Source: Henriciella pelagia
GTDB lineage: Bacteria > Pseudomonadota > Alphaproteobacteria > Caulobacterales > Hyphomonadaceae
DNA: 57,490 nucleotides
NCBI RefSeq assembly: GCF_002088945.1
Contig: NZ_NCSU01000012.1
Span: forward strand, 1-57,490
Reading direction: 5' to 3'
A model generated the notes under the pieces. It was not told the origin of the DNA, ran no database searches, and worked only from the letters and a program-made list of their open reading frames with translations. Shown in pieces: positions 7,620 through 15,570 of the stretch (its first letter is position 1; each line of letters opens with the position of its first letter). Made by a program: the position numbers and the translations under genes.

Positions 7620-8473
7620 GCGGGATCGCAGCTTTGATCAACCCGCATTCCGGCAGCGTGCCGCCGGACGCCGCAGCAAAATTGACCGGCGCGATGGAAG
7701 CCCTTGGCAAACCGTGCGACATCAATGTTCTGGGAGACGAGGATTTCACCCAGGCGATTGCTGACTGCATCGCCTCCGAGCCCGATATGATCATAGTGTG
7801 GAGCGGTGACGGAACGGTCGCCTGTACCCTCGAACACGCCGGCTCTGACGGACCCCCTATCCTGCCACTTCCGGGCGGCACGATGAACCTGTTTCACAAG
7901 CAGATACACGGCGGCGCCTGCGCTTGGGACGAATGCCTGTACAGGGCGCTCAGTGAGGGAAAGATCATCGACGTCCCCGCCGGCTGTGCAGGAGAGAGGC
8001 GGTTCTATGTTGCCGCAATGGTGGGCAGTCTAACAGACCTTGCCACGCCGCGCGAAGCGATACGGGAAGGCAAAATCCTGAAAGCATTTGAAACGCTTGC
8101 CGGCAGCGATATCCTCGACCTGCGAACCAATATGAGTTTCAGACTGCTCGACGAACATTCGAGGTCGGTCGAGGGATTTGCGACGGCAACAGCGCTATTC
8201 GTCGGGCACTCTGGCGATGACCTGCTCGAATATGCTTTCATCGATCCCGACAATCCGCTCGAGCTTGCAGCATCGGGGATCGGCGCGCTCTTTTCGGACT
8301 GGAGGGACGCAGCCGGTGTGCAGACCCTACAGGCGCGCGAAGTGATCATTGAAGAGGAAAAGGGATACGAGCTGAGAGTGACGCTGGACGGAGAACCGGT
8401 CCGGCTAAAGTCCGGAACCAGGTTCAGCCGAATTGCGAAAGCCGGCAAGGCCATCTCAGCCCAGATCGAATGA
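7616..8473 (+). CDS. Diacylglycerol/lipid kinase family protein (DAGK catalytic domain)
   Basis: The 285-residue protein has the DAGK catalytic (PF00781) core. NPHSG near residues 9-13 is the first loop, VWSGDGTVACTLE near 61-73 is the ATP-binding GDGT motif, and LPLPGGTMNLF near 83-93 replaces the usual PLGTGN. A beta-rich C-terminal domain ends with LDGEPVRL, typical of YegS/DgkB relatives. Members phosphorylate diacylglycerol, sphingoid bases or related lipids; the substrate is unknown. Four-base overlaps with the genes on both sides make it the middle gene of a tightly coupled operon under an EcfG promoter. Confidence 0.88.
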   Translation: MSGIAALINPHSGSVPPDAAAKLTGAMEALGKPCDINVLGDEDFTQAIADCIASEPDMIIVWSGDGTVACTLEHAGSDGPPILPLPGGTMNLFHKQIHGGACAWDECLYRALSEGKIIDVPAGCAGERRFYVAAMVGSLTDLATPREAIREGKILKAFETLAGSDILDLRTNMSFRLLDEHSRSVEGFATATALFVGHSGDDLLEYAFIDPDNPLELAASGIGALFSDWRDAAGVQTLQAREVIIEEEKGYELRVTLDGEPVRLKSGTRFSRIAKAGKAISAQIE

Positions 8474-9288
8474 CCAGAATTATCCAGGTTGCCGACATTC
8501 ATTTCGGCACAGAAGACCCGACTGCGCTGGAGGCTTTTCAGTACGCCGCTGAAGCGATTGGCGCCGATGCCATGGCGGTATGCGGGGACCTTACCCAACG
8601 CGGAAAGCGGTCGGAATTCCGGGCCGCGCGACAATGGCTGGATAGCTTTTCCATGCCGAAAGTTGTTGTGGCCGGAAATCACGACACGCCCCTGCTCAAC
8701 CTCTATGAGCGCGTCGTCTCGCCTTTCGAACGGCATGATCGCCATTTCGAGGACGTGTCCGGACCTGCCGTCCTTGACCGCGTCAAACTGGTCGGACTCA
8801 ACACCTCACGCGGGTGGCAGACACGCGGGAACTGGGCCGAGGGTTCGGTTGACCTTGAAGACCTCGAAGAGGCAATTTCGGACATTGCACCACTTGATGG
8901 CAAGTACGGCTTCCTGGTCTGCCATCACCCCTTCCTGTCACCCCCGGATGCCCCGATGAGAACGGCAACGCGCCGTGGCCGCCGGGCGAGCCGGAGGCTG
9001 GCGCAAAGCGGGATCAACTTTCTGCTGACAGGCCATGTGCACTCGCCTTCTGTGACGGTGGTGGACCACAAGAAGCAGTCCTATGTCGCAGTCTCTGCTG
9101 GCACCTTGTCGACGCGCCTGCGCAACCATCCGGCAAGCTTCAACCTGATCGATGTGTCGGGCGATATGTGTCAGGTCACAGTCTTCACCCTACAGGGGGA
9201 CCATTTCGTGCCGGCAAAGCCGCATGCGCTTACGCCCGAGGCAACAGCTTCGGACACGCATGTCGAAATTGACAGCGAAGCCGGCTAG
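8470..9288 (+). CDS. Calcineurin-like metallophosphoesterase
   Basis: The 272-residue protein carries all five metal-binding motifs of the family: DIH (Asp9, His11), CGDLTQRG (Asp40), GNHD (Asn70, His71), CHHPF, and GHVH. This arrangement is typical of the cyclic-nucleotide phosphodiesterase/YfcE/CpdA group, which hydrolyses phosphodiesters with two metal ions in the cytosol. Substrate unknown. It is translationally coupled to the lipid kinase by an ATGA overlap, so the pair may act on related phosphorylated metabolites; this is inference. Its end overlaps the convergent kinase gene by four bases. Confidence 0.9.
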   Translation: MTRIIQVADIHFGTEDPTALEAFQYAAEAIGADAMAVCGDLTQRGKRSEFRAARQWLDSFSMPKVVVAGNHDTPLLNLYERVVSPFERHDRHFEDVSGPAVLDRVKLVGLNTSRGWQTRGNWAEGSVDLEDLEEAISDIAPLDGKYGFLVCHHPFLSPPDAPMRTATRRGRRASRRLAQSGINFLLTGHVHSPSVTVVDHKKQSYVAVSAGTLSTRLRNHPASFNLIDVSGDMCQVTVFTLQGDHFVPAKPHALTPEATASDTHVEIDSEAG

Positions 9289-11006
9289 AAATTGCCAACC
9301 TTCTTTTCTGCGGTTTCCTTCGGCATTCGCAGCTCTACCACAAAGCCTTCGCCTGGTTTGGATGTCTGGCTCAACGTGCCCCGCAACTGCTTGGCAAAGG
9401 CAGTCATCAGGCGTGATCCGAGCCCCGTCGACCCATTGTTGTCGGCGTCACTCTGCTCGGCGCCAAATCCATCATCGATAATCTGCAAGACTATCTCGTC
9501 GCCAGCCTCCTGAAGGCGGACCGTGATGGTCCCGCCATCGTCGCCAAAGGCATATTTCATCGCATTGGTAACAGCTTCCAGAATGAAGAGCGCTACCGGG
9601 ATCGCGTCGTCGGCGGGACGGTCGATATCTGCAATGTCGCTCTGGATATCTACACCGCTCTCCCCCATGCCGAGTGCACCGGCAAGGTGAGACAGCAGCG
9701 CCTCGAGGAAAGGCTGCATGTGCACGGTTTCAAGACGCTCATGCTGGTAAAGCGTCTGATGCACAATCGAGAGCGCATCAATGCGGTGACGGGCAGCAGA
9801 GATGACTTCCCGAGCATTCGGGTCTTCGACCTGTCGTCTCTGCAGGTTGAGGAAGCTCGCCACGATCTGAAGATTGTTTTTAACCCGGTGGTGGATCTCT
9901 TTGACCGCAGCGTCCCGAGTGGCGATTGCGCTGCGCAACTTGGCATCGCGTTCCGCGATCCGGTTAGCCATGCCATCGAAAGTTGTAGCAAAATTGGCGA
10001 TTTCGTCCGGCGCGTTCTCGAACTCATCGCCAATGCGGAAATTGTAGTGCCCCTCACCATAAATGAGCGCGAGTCGTCGAAGCCGCGCCAGCCATTTCAG
10101 GACCAGCCCGTCGACGGCCAGCCAGGCGGCGACCAGTGCGAGGCTAAAGGAGAGGAGCGGAATACCCACCGTCTCGATCGGCTCCAACGTAAATTCGCTG
10201 AACAGTCCAGGCGATGGACGCGAAATGATGGCATACATCCTGTCATCGACAATGGCGCGAACGACCACGTCGAGCGATCCGAGGTCATCGTCCTGCGCGA
10301 CGAAAAGCTCGCCATCGTCGTCACCGGTTGCGAGGCGGATCCATTCCAGTGGAAGTTCGACAAAGCGTGAGCTGCCAAAGATCTGACCTTCGCCATCAGA
10401 AATTGCGAGCTCAACATCATCCGGAAGGTTAGTGAGCTGGAGGGTGCGGATAATGCCTTCCGTCTGTAATGCAAAACTGATGGCACCGGCATATTCGCCG
10501 TCAACGTCATTGACGCGACGCAGGGTAGAGAAGACCCAGGCCTGGCTATGTGGGCCATAGAAGGCGTCGGTACGAACCGACATCTGACCTTGCCTGAGCT
10601 GCTCCATGGCGGCTGGCTGCACAGTCGATCCGCCAACCTCGCCGAGAGCGATACACTCGGTGACGTTCTCTTCGTTGAAGTAGGCAACGTTGGAAAGCTG
10701 CGGCATGCGTGGTGCGATGTCCTCGAAAACGCGCTTGCACCGACCGGCAACAATATCGGCAGAATAAATCTGCTGAAGCGTATCGACTGTGGACAGGACC
10801 TGCTCAATCTCGTCGAGCGCGCGATCAGCAATTTCGACCAGCATGTTTCGCCGGTCGGCCCTTGAGTCCTGCGCATTAAGATAGGTCCGAAATCCCGCAA
10901 AGATCAGGATCGGAGTCAACGCCATCGCGATCGTGAACAACAATCGCAGACGAAGCGAGCCGCGGTGCAGGGGCTGGTGATTTTCAGGCGTCTGCCGGGA
11001 GGTCAC
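9285..11006 (-). CDS. HisKA_2 sensor histidine kinase of the general stress response (PhyK-like)
   Basis: The 573-residue kinase has an N-terminal membrane helix (about residues 18-40), an extracytoplasmic sensor region (about 41-275), a second helix (about 276-303) and a HAMP-like linker. The HisKA_2 dimerisation domain has EIHHRVKNNLQ with the phosphorylatable His373. The HATPase_c domain has an N-box around EAVTNAMKY (Asn481), DDGFG (511-515) and GSTGLGS. HisKA_2/HWE kinases encoded beside ecfG are the usual PhyR kinases or phosphatases. It overlaps the 3' end of ecfG by 23 bases, so nepR, ecfG and the kinase form one operon. The stimulus is unknown. Confidence 0.93.
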   Translation of the reverse strand: MTSRQTPENHQPLHRGSLRLRLLFTIAMALTPILIFAGFRTYLNAQDSRADRRNMLVEIADRALDEIEQVLSTVDTLQQIYSADIVAGRCKRVFEDIAPRMPQLSNVAYFNEENVTECIALGEVGGSTVQPAAMEQLRQGQMSVRTDAFYGPHSQAWVFSTLRRVNDVDGEYAGAISFALQTEGIIRTLQLTNLPDDVELAISDGEGQIFGSSRFVELPLEWIRLATGDDDGELFVAQDDDLGSLDVVVRAIVDDRMYAIISRPSPGLFSEFTLEPIETVGIPLLSFSLALVAAWLAVDGLVLKWLARLRRLALIYGEGHYNFRIGDEFENAPDEIANFATTFDGMANRIAERDAKLRSAIATRDAAVKEIHHRVKNNLQIVASFLNLQRRQVEDPNAREVISAARHRIDALSIVHQTLYQHERLETVHMQPFLEALLSHLAGALGMGESGVDIQSDIADIDRPADDAIPVALFILEAVTNAMKYAFGDDGGTITVRLQEAGDEIVLQIIDDGFGAEQSDADNNGSTGLGSRLMTAFAKQLRGTLSQTSKPGEGFVVELRMPKETAEKKVGNF

Positions 11007-11571
11007 GCGATAACTCGTCGGCCTGTCTCATGATGTCCTCGAAAGCATCGGCGGCGCTGAGGGAATCATTGCCGGTGAGCCCTGACATCTTGCTCTCGAG
11101 GATTTCGGTGATGGCTTTGCGGGCGCGACTGACGCGGCTCTTGATCGTGCCGATGGCACAACCGCAGATCTCGGCCGTCTCTTCATAGGACAGGCCACCC
11201 GCGCCAACGAGAATGAGCGCTTCACGCTGGTCTTCTGGCAGTTCATCCAGCGCATTGCGCAGGGATAGAAGCTCAATCGCGGAAGATGGATTGTCGTTCG
11301 ACACCAGCGTCGCTTCCGCAACTTCAGGATCGAGCTGCTGACGGCGCCAGCTTCTGCGCTTCTCCGAATAGAAGAGGTTGCGGAGGATCGTGAACGTCCA
11401 CGCCTTTAGATTCGTGCCGGCCTGATAGCTCGCCCGCGCTTTCCACGCCTTCAGCATGGCTTCCTGGGCAAGGTCATCGGCAGCCGTCGCATTCCCGCAA
11501 AGGCTGCGTGCGAACGCTCGAAGGTGGGGGATGAGTTCAGCAAGTTCAGTCTTGAATGCCTGATCATCCAT
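10984..11571 (-). CDS. ecfG: RNA polymerase sigma factor EcfG (general stress sigma)
   Basis: The ECF sigma factor (195 residues from ATG 11571) directs transcription from GGAAC/CGTT promoters. Region 2 contains LRAFARSLCGN, ADDLAQEAMLKAW and LKAWTFTILRNLFYSEKRR. Region 4 contains LPEDQREALILVGAGGLSYEETAEICGC and the recognition helix TIKSRVSRARKAI. An in-frame TTG at 11586 is an alternative start; neither has a strong Shine-Dalgarno site, which suggests coupling to nepR, whose stop is within 8-23 bases. Its location between nepR and the HisKA_2 kinase, opposite phyR, identifies it as EcfG and not another ECF group. Confidence 0.95.
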   Translation of the reverse strand: MDDQAFKTELAELIPHLRAFARSLCGNATAADDLAQEAMLKAWKARASYQAGTNLKAWTFTILRNLFYSEKRRSWRRQQLDPEVAEATLVSNDNPSSAIELLSLRNALDELPEDQREALILVGAGGLSYEETAEICGCAIGTIKSRVSRARKAITEILESKMSGLTGNDSLSAADAFEDIMRQADELSRDLPADA

Positions 11572-11594
11572 GGTCGGCTTGGTCAAAACTGTCT

Positions 11595-11786
11595 CTATTT
11601 CTGCTTGGAGGATTTGTCGGCCTGTTCAAGAAGGCTCAAGAACTCATCAGGCACAGGCTCATTGGTGACGTCGTCGTACAAACGGCGAAGCTGATCGCCG
11701 ATGCGCTTTTGCCGAATCTTCTTGGATCGGCTCGCATCTGCATCAGGCTTTTTGGACTGACTCATTTGGCTCGCTTTATAATTCAT
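11595..11786 (-). CDS. nepR: Anti-sigma factor NepR
   Basis: NepR binds and inactivates EcfG until phosphorylated PhyR captures it. The 63-residue product has a basic, disordered N-terminus (residues about 10-30). The conserved two-helix core IGDQLRRLYDDV, the EPVP linker and FLSLLEQAD follow, and then a lysine-rich tail. The start shown (11786) leaves a leader of about 25 bases after the EcfG promoter. ATG 11765 is also possible. A longer frame reaching 11957 is rejected because it would begin upstream of the promoter. Confidence 0.92.
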   Translation of the reverse strand: MNYKASQMSQSKKPDADASRSKKIRQKRIGDQLRRLYDDVTNEPVPDEFLSLLEQADKSSKQK

Positions 11787-11818
11787 GGAATTCCGCATCA
11801 TCGATAATATGCTGGTAT

Positions 11819-11842
11819 AACGCATGGTAGCGGGAAAGTTCC
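11819..11842 (-). promoter_or_regulatory. EcfG autoregulatory promoter of nepR-ecfG-kinase
   Basis: On the minus strand GGAAC (11842-11838) and CGTT (11822-11819) are separated by 15 bases, one or two fewer than the other sites in the island. Positive autoregulation of nepR-ecfG from such a site is well established in other alphaproteobacteria. Confidence 0.82.
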
Positions 11843-11927
11843 GGGGTTTGAAAAAAATAACTGCAGAAGCTTGCAACCTTTCACGAGAAGACAAGTTATT
11901 GGTGTAACGAAAATTACGAGGGTAATT

Positions 11928-12719
11928 ATGAGTCTTGTCGAACAATTTGGTCCACACCTGCCATACTTGCGCCGATATGCGAGGGCGCTGACAGGTAGTC
12001 AGGAGAGCGGCGATTCGTATATCCGCGCATCACTAACAGCTTTGGCAGAAGACCCCAGCCAGGTCAGCAAAGAGCTTCCGCCGCGCCAGGCCCTCTACAG
12101 GTTTTTCCATGTGATCTGGGGCTCGACGGGTGCTCGCCTAGAGCGGGCCGATGACGCGGGCTCCTCTCCGGAGAAGCGCCTTCAGGCTCTGGCCCCGGTC
12201 GAACGCCAAGCCTTTCTCCTGACCGCACTGGAAGGTTTTCAGGTTTCGGAAGCTGCGACAATTCTCGGCAAGACGGTGCAGCAAGTCGAAGAGCTGATCT
12301 CCAAGGCACATGCTGATATTGAAGCGACACTTTCAACCAAAGTCCTGATCATCGAGGACGAGCCAGTAATCGCCGCCGACCTCGAAAGCTTGGTCGAGGA
12401 GCTCGGTCACGATGTTACGGGTAATGCCACAACGCACACCGAAGCTGTCGCAATGGCGCGGGCCAATCCGCCCGGTCTAATCCTTTGCGATATCCAACTC
12501 GCCGACAATTCTTCCGGCATCGACGCCGCTCACGAAATCCTCGAAGAGCTGGATGTGCCGATCATCTTCATTACGGCCTTCCCGGAGAGACTGCTGACCG
12601 GCGAGCGTCCCGAACCGACCTACCTCATCCCGAAGCCGTTCCAGGAAAACACCGTGAAGGCAGCGATCGGTCAGGCACTCTTCTTCCACCCCTCAGACCG
12701 GCCGGTCGCCGCAGAGTAG
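11928..12719 (+). CDS. phyR: General stress response regulator PhyR
   Basis: PhyR is the anti-anti-sigma factor of the partner switch. The 263-residue protein has an N-terminal sigma-like domain (residues 1-130), with LPYLRRYARALTGSQ as pseudo region 2 and VERQAFLLTALEGFQVSEAATILG as pseudo region 4. A receiver domain (137-250) has acidic Glu143/Asp144, phospho-acceptor Asp188, Thr216 and Lys236, within the FITAFPERLLTGERPEP signature of the FAT GUY receiver group. GAGGG upstream supports the start. It is divergent from nepR. I see no EcfG site in its own direction, only a possible TTGCAA/AGTTAT housekeeping pair. Confidence 0.97.
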   Translation: MSLVEQFGPHLPYLRRYARALTGSQESGDSYIRASLTALAEDPSQVSKELPPRQALYRFFHVIWGSTGARLERADDAGSSPEKRLQALAPVERQAFLLTALEGFQVSEAATILGKTVQQVEELISKAHADIEATLSTKVLIIEDEPVIAADLESLVEELGHDVTGNATTHTEAVAMARANPPGLILCDIQLADNSSGIDAAHEILEELDVPIIFITAFPERLLTGERPEPTYLIPKPFQENTVKAAIGQALFFHPSDRPVAAE

Positions 12720-12727
12720 CAGGCACG

Positions 12728-12752
12728 GGAACTGACCTTCCGCTGCAGCGTT
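12728..12752 (+). promoter_or_regulatory. EcfG promoter for the glutamate dehydrogenase-like gene
   Basis: GGAAC (12728-12732), a 16-base spacer and CGTT (12749-12752) fit entirely in the 54-base gap between phyR and the dehydrogenase ATG at 12774. Confidence 0.83.
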
Positions 12753-12773
12753 GCAGCTCAAGGAAGGCCACTC

Positions 12774-14000
12774 ATGTCACAGTTACTCGAACAAGCAGTC
12801 GGACGACTGGACCGGGTCGTCGATGCCGACCCGGATCTCAAGGACATTCGAAAGCTGTTATCGCTCCCGCACGAAGTGATCGAGCGGGAGCTGACCATCC
12901 GGCGCGACGACGGGCACCGCCAACACGCCAGAGCCTGGCGCTGTCGCTATAACAATCTTAAAGGCCCTACCAAAGGCGGCGTGCGCTTTGCAGCGAGCGC
13001 CAATTCAGATGACGTGTCCCGTCTCGGCTTCCTGATGACGCTGAAATGTGCCCTGCTCGACCTGCCTTTTGGTGGTGCGAAAGGTGCTGTGCAAATTGAA
13101 GCAGACGATCTCACGGACAAGGAACGCTACCAGCTCGCCGAAACGTATGGCGAAGTGTTCGCGGATGTCCTGCGGCCCGACAATGATATCGCGATGCCCG
13201 ATACGGCCACAACATGTCACGATATGGAAGCCATGGTTGCCGGCCTCCGCCACAGGGCCAATGGCATGGCGAGAGGCGCAGTCACCGGCAAGCCTGAAGA
13301 CATTGGTGGCATCGCACTCCGCAAGGGCGCGACCGGACGCGGCGCGTGGTATATTCTCGACAAGCTTTCGGATGATGCCGGGCTCGATGTTTGCTCGGCG
13401 CGCATTTCTGTTCAGGGCATGGGCAAGGCCGGTGCAGCCTTTGCCCGCTGCGCACGCGAGGCCGGGGCAACAGTGATCGCCATGTCGGACAGTTCAGGCA
13501 CGCTTTTCGATGAGGACGGCCTTGATGTCGAACAGGTACTGCGGACCAAAGCCGATGGCGATCTCGATTATGTCGAAGACGCGGACGCGATCATCAGCCT
13601 GCCCACGGACATTCTCTGCCTCGCGGCGGTGTCTGACACAGTTTCGGAGTCGAATGCGACGGAACTTAACGCACAGTTTGTCCTCGAAATCGCAAATGCG
13701 GCCATTTCAGCTTCTGCGGACGAGATTCTCAGGAACCGGGACATCAGGGTCGGACCGGACATTCTCTTCAACTCGGGCGGCATTGTTGCGTCCTATCTGG
13801 AATGGCTCGTGTTTCAGAAAGGGCGTACGGATTCGAGGCAAGAGCAGGAAATGCAATGGTCTGATCGCCTTCTGACGTCGGCCCACTCCCTCGCCGCGAC
13901 CGCGGAAGAATGCGAAGGAGACTGGCGGCTAGCGGCGTATCTCTATGCTCTGCGGGACCTGAACGCGATCGCTGTTGCCCAGGGCCTGTTCGACAGCTGA
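12774..14000 (+). CDS. Divergent Glu/Leu/Phe/Val dehydrogenase family protein
   Basis: The 408-residue protein has the fold and landmarks of amino-acid dehydrogenases that interconvert glutamate (or branched/aromatic amino acids) and 2-oxo acids with NAD(P). These are the KGPTKGGVRF substrate loop (63-72), LPFGGAKG with catalytic Lys103, MPDTAT with Asp143, TGKP (171-174), Rossmann QGMGKAG (214-220) and NSGGIVASYLEW (333-344). Oddities: the canonical VEGANGPT is replaced by LEIANAAIS, and PAPDVGT by AMPDTAT, so cofactor or substrate may differ from standard GDH. AAGGAAGG precedes the ATG. The EcfG promoter just upstream places it in the stress regulon. Confidence 0.88.
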   Translation: MSQLLEQAVGRLDRVVDADPDLKDIRKLLSLPHEVIERELTIRRDDGHRQHARAWRCRYNNLKGPTKGGVRFAASANSDDVSRLGFLMTLKCALLDLPFGGAKGAVQIEADDLTDKERYQLAETYGEVFADVLRPDNDIAMPDTATTCHDMEAMVAGLRHRANGMARGAVTGKPEDIGGIALRKGATGRGAWYILDKLSDDAGLDVCSARISVQGMGKAGAAFARCAREAGATVIAMSDSSGTLFDEDGLDVEQVLRTKADGDLDYVEDADAIISLPTDILCLAAVSDTVSESNATELNAQFVLEIANAAISASADEILRNRDIRVGPDILFNSGGIVASYLEWLVFQKGRTDSRQEQEMQWSDRLLTSAHSLAATAEECEGDWRLAAYLYALRDLNAIAVAQGLFDS

Positions 14001-14018
14001 AGGCAGCCCTTCGAACTG

Positions 14019-14240
14019 TCAGCCCGACTTTTTATCGACATACTTTGCTGATGAACCCCCCTTCATTGCGAGGTTACCCACATCCTGCTTGAGTTCGACC
14101 TCCGCGGGCAAGTATCCGGCGGACTGGTCGGCCGCACCAAGTCTTTCGAAGGCTTGGCGTAAGGAAGGTCCTGCCTGACCTTCGACGAGATCCTTCAACT
14201 TTGACCTCAGACTGTCTTCTGGTTTGCCGTCTCTGGTCAT
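14019..14240 (-). CDS. Small helical protein coupled to the PhyR-like sigma-like protein
   Basis: A 73-residue protein I cannot assign to a family. Residues about 10-35 suggest a helix (SLRSKLKDLVEG), a short GP-containing turn and a second helix (LRQAFERLGA), followed by a hydrophilic tail. Its ATG overlaps the stop of the sigma-like gene by four bases, a classic coupling arrangement. The helix-linker-helix layout recalls NepR (helix, EPVP, helix), but similarity is weak and could be chance. It ends 18 bases from the convergent dehydrogenase. Confidence 0.6.
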   Translation of the reverse strand: MTRDGKPEDSLRSKLKDLVEGQAGPSLRQAFERLGAADQSAGYLPAEVELKQDVGNLAMKGGSSAKYVDKKSG

Positions 14241-14686
14241 GTCTCACTGGTCCAGTCGGCGTCATCGAGCAGGTCAATTGCGGTGACGAGGCTGTTTTCG
14301 AGAAGCGATGCGGGACGTCCAGACAGGATCGCCGCGCCTCGCGGTGTCATATTTTCCACGAGTAGTAACGCGATGGCGACACGCTCAACATAACTGAGCT
14401 GATTGACGCGCTCGCCAAGCGACCCGTCACGGGTCCCTGCCCTGTTCAGGATAACCACGACTCCCTTGCGGTGAACCGCATCATCAAACGCATCGAAGCC
14501 GAGCTTGAAGATGTCGCTTGCAGTGATCAGGGAGTTCCCCGGCCGGATCGCAGAGCGGGCTCTTACAAACGCATTTTCGAGAACACTGTCTGCGACTTTC
14601 TGATCGCCGGTCAAAATCCGCCCCATACGCCTGAGGCGTCTGAGAAGCGGTTCGTGGTCGCTGTATGGGGGGATCGTCAGCTGCAA
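14237..14686 (-). CDS. Stand-alone sigma-like domain protein resembling the PhyR N-terminal half
   Basis: The 149-residue protein aligns by eye along its length with the sigma-like domain of PhyR encoded 2 kb away. EPLLRRLRRMGRILTGDQ matches HLPYLRRYARALTGSQ, and LSYVERVAIALLLVENMTPRGAAILSG matches LAPVERQAFLLTALEGFQVSEAATILG. There is no receiver domain. The region-4 recognition helix lacks the TIKSRxxRAR pattern of a true sigma factor (ASLLENSLVTA instead), so promoter binding is doubtful. It may bind NepR or its own downstream partner. An ancient degenerate ECF sigma factor is the alternative. No EcfG site precedes it. Confidence 0.75.
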   Translation of the reverse strand: MQLTIPPYSDHEPLLRRLRRMGRILTGDQKVADSVLENAFVRARSAIRPGNSLITASDIFKLGFDAFDDAVHRKGVVVILNRAGTRDGSLGERVNQLSYVERVAIALLLVENMTPRGAAILSGRPASLLENSLVTAIDLLDDADWTSET

Positions 14687-14735
14687 ATCAAATCCTGAAA
14701 CCTGATGTCGTTACCAAGCCTGTGACGGAGCGACG

Positions 14736-15509
14736 CTAATCTGCATCAAGCGCCGTCGCCGGCGCCGTGTGATTTGACGAAAGGCCGTGCGTCAGAAGAT
14801 TCAGCTTTTTGAGGTGAAGATAGTCGGTATCGAAATGGGAGAGGCGTGCCAGGCGGGCGCGGTCCAGCAGTTTTATAGATCCGCGCTCTTCTGCGATCAG
14901 ACCGGAGCGGCGCATGGCCGACATGGTCCGTGAGACATGGACCGGTGTCAGGCCAAGCGCATCGGCGATATCTGCCCGAGTGACCGGCATGACCAGTTCA
15001 TCGGTCTCCTCGCCCGTTGCACCCGCATACCGGCGGTGCAGCTCCAGAAGCATGTGGCCAATCCGTTCGCGCGCAGAGCGGCGTCCGATCCGCACAATCT
15101 GTTCCCGCAGGATCGATTCCTCCTGTACAGCCGCCCACCAGAACGCTGCGGCGATGCGAGTGGAATCGCGCAACATCCGCACAAATGGACGAGCCGGAAT
15201 GACAGTGACGTCGCAATCGGTAATCGCGGTCACCGTATGGTCAGCCTGCAGGTCTGCCAGGGACTGCAGATCAAAAACATCGCCCGGAAGCATGAAGTTC
15301 ACGATCTGACGGCGGCCATCCTCCAGTAATCTGTAGCGCAGTGCCCACCCGGTCTGAAGAATGAAGATCTCATTGGCATCCTGGCCGGCGACGATCAGGT
15401 CCTCACCAGCCTCAAAGGTCTCCGTGCGTTGATCGAGCTCCTTGATAGGCAACCAGGCATCGTCTGCGAGACGCACATACTGAGACAGTTTATTTCTGAA
15501 CACTTGCAT
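14736..15509 (-). CDS. Crp/Fnr family transcriptional regulator
   Basis: The 257-residue regulator has a cyclic-nucleotide-binding-like beta roll (about residues 20-125; GEDLIVAGQDANEIFIL, LLEDGRRQIVNFMLPGDVFDLQSL), a long dimerisation helix and a C-terminal winged helix-turn-helix. The latter includes VTRADIADALGLTPVHVSRTMSAMRRSGLI near residues 178-207. No Cys cluster for an Fe-S centre is visible, so it is not a canonical oxygen-sensing Fnr. The ligand is unknown. It is divergent from the EcfG-driven DUF883 operon, separated by about 120 bases, and may act there. Confidence 0.9.
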   Translation of the reverse strand: MQVFRNKLSQYVRLADDAWLPIKELDQRTETFEAGEDLIVAGQDANEIFILQTGWALRYRLLEDGRRQIVNFMLPGDVFDLQSLADLQADHTVTAITDCDVTVIPARPFVRMLRDSTRIAAAFWWAAVQEESILREQIVRIGRRSARERIGHMLLELHRRYAGATGEETDELVMPVTRADIADALGLTPVHVSRTMSAMRRSGLIAEERGSIKLLDRARLARLSHFDTDYLHLKKLNLLTHGLSSNHTAPATALDAD

Positions 15510-15570
15510 AACGTTCCAAAGCTCCAGGCGCGCGGAAGTTCCTATTTTTCCGCCCTGCTCTGAAAAGTCT

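Noticed and set aside
11787..11957. N-terminal extension of NepR to 120 residues
   Set aside because: It would start upstream of the EcfG promoter and shows no family similarity.
15511..15538. EcfG promoter for the Crp/Fnr gene
   Set aside because: On the minus strand GGAAC and CGTT are 24 bases apart, outside the tolerated spacing.
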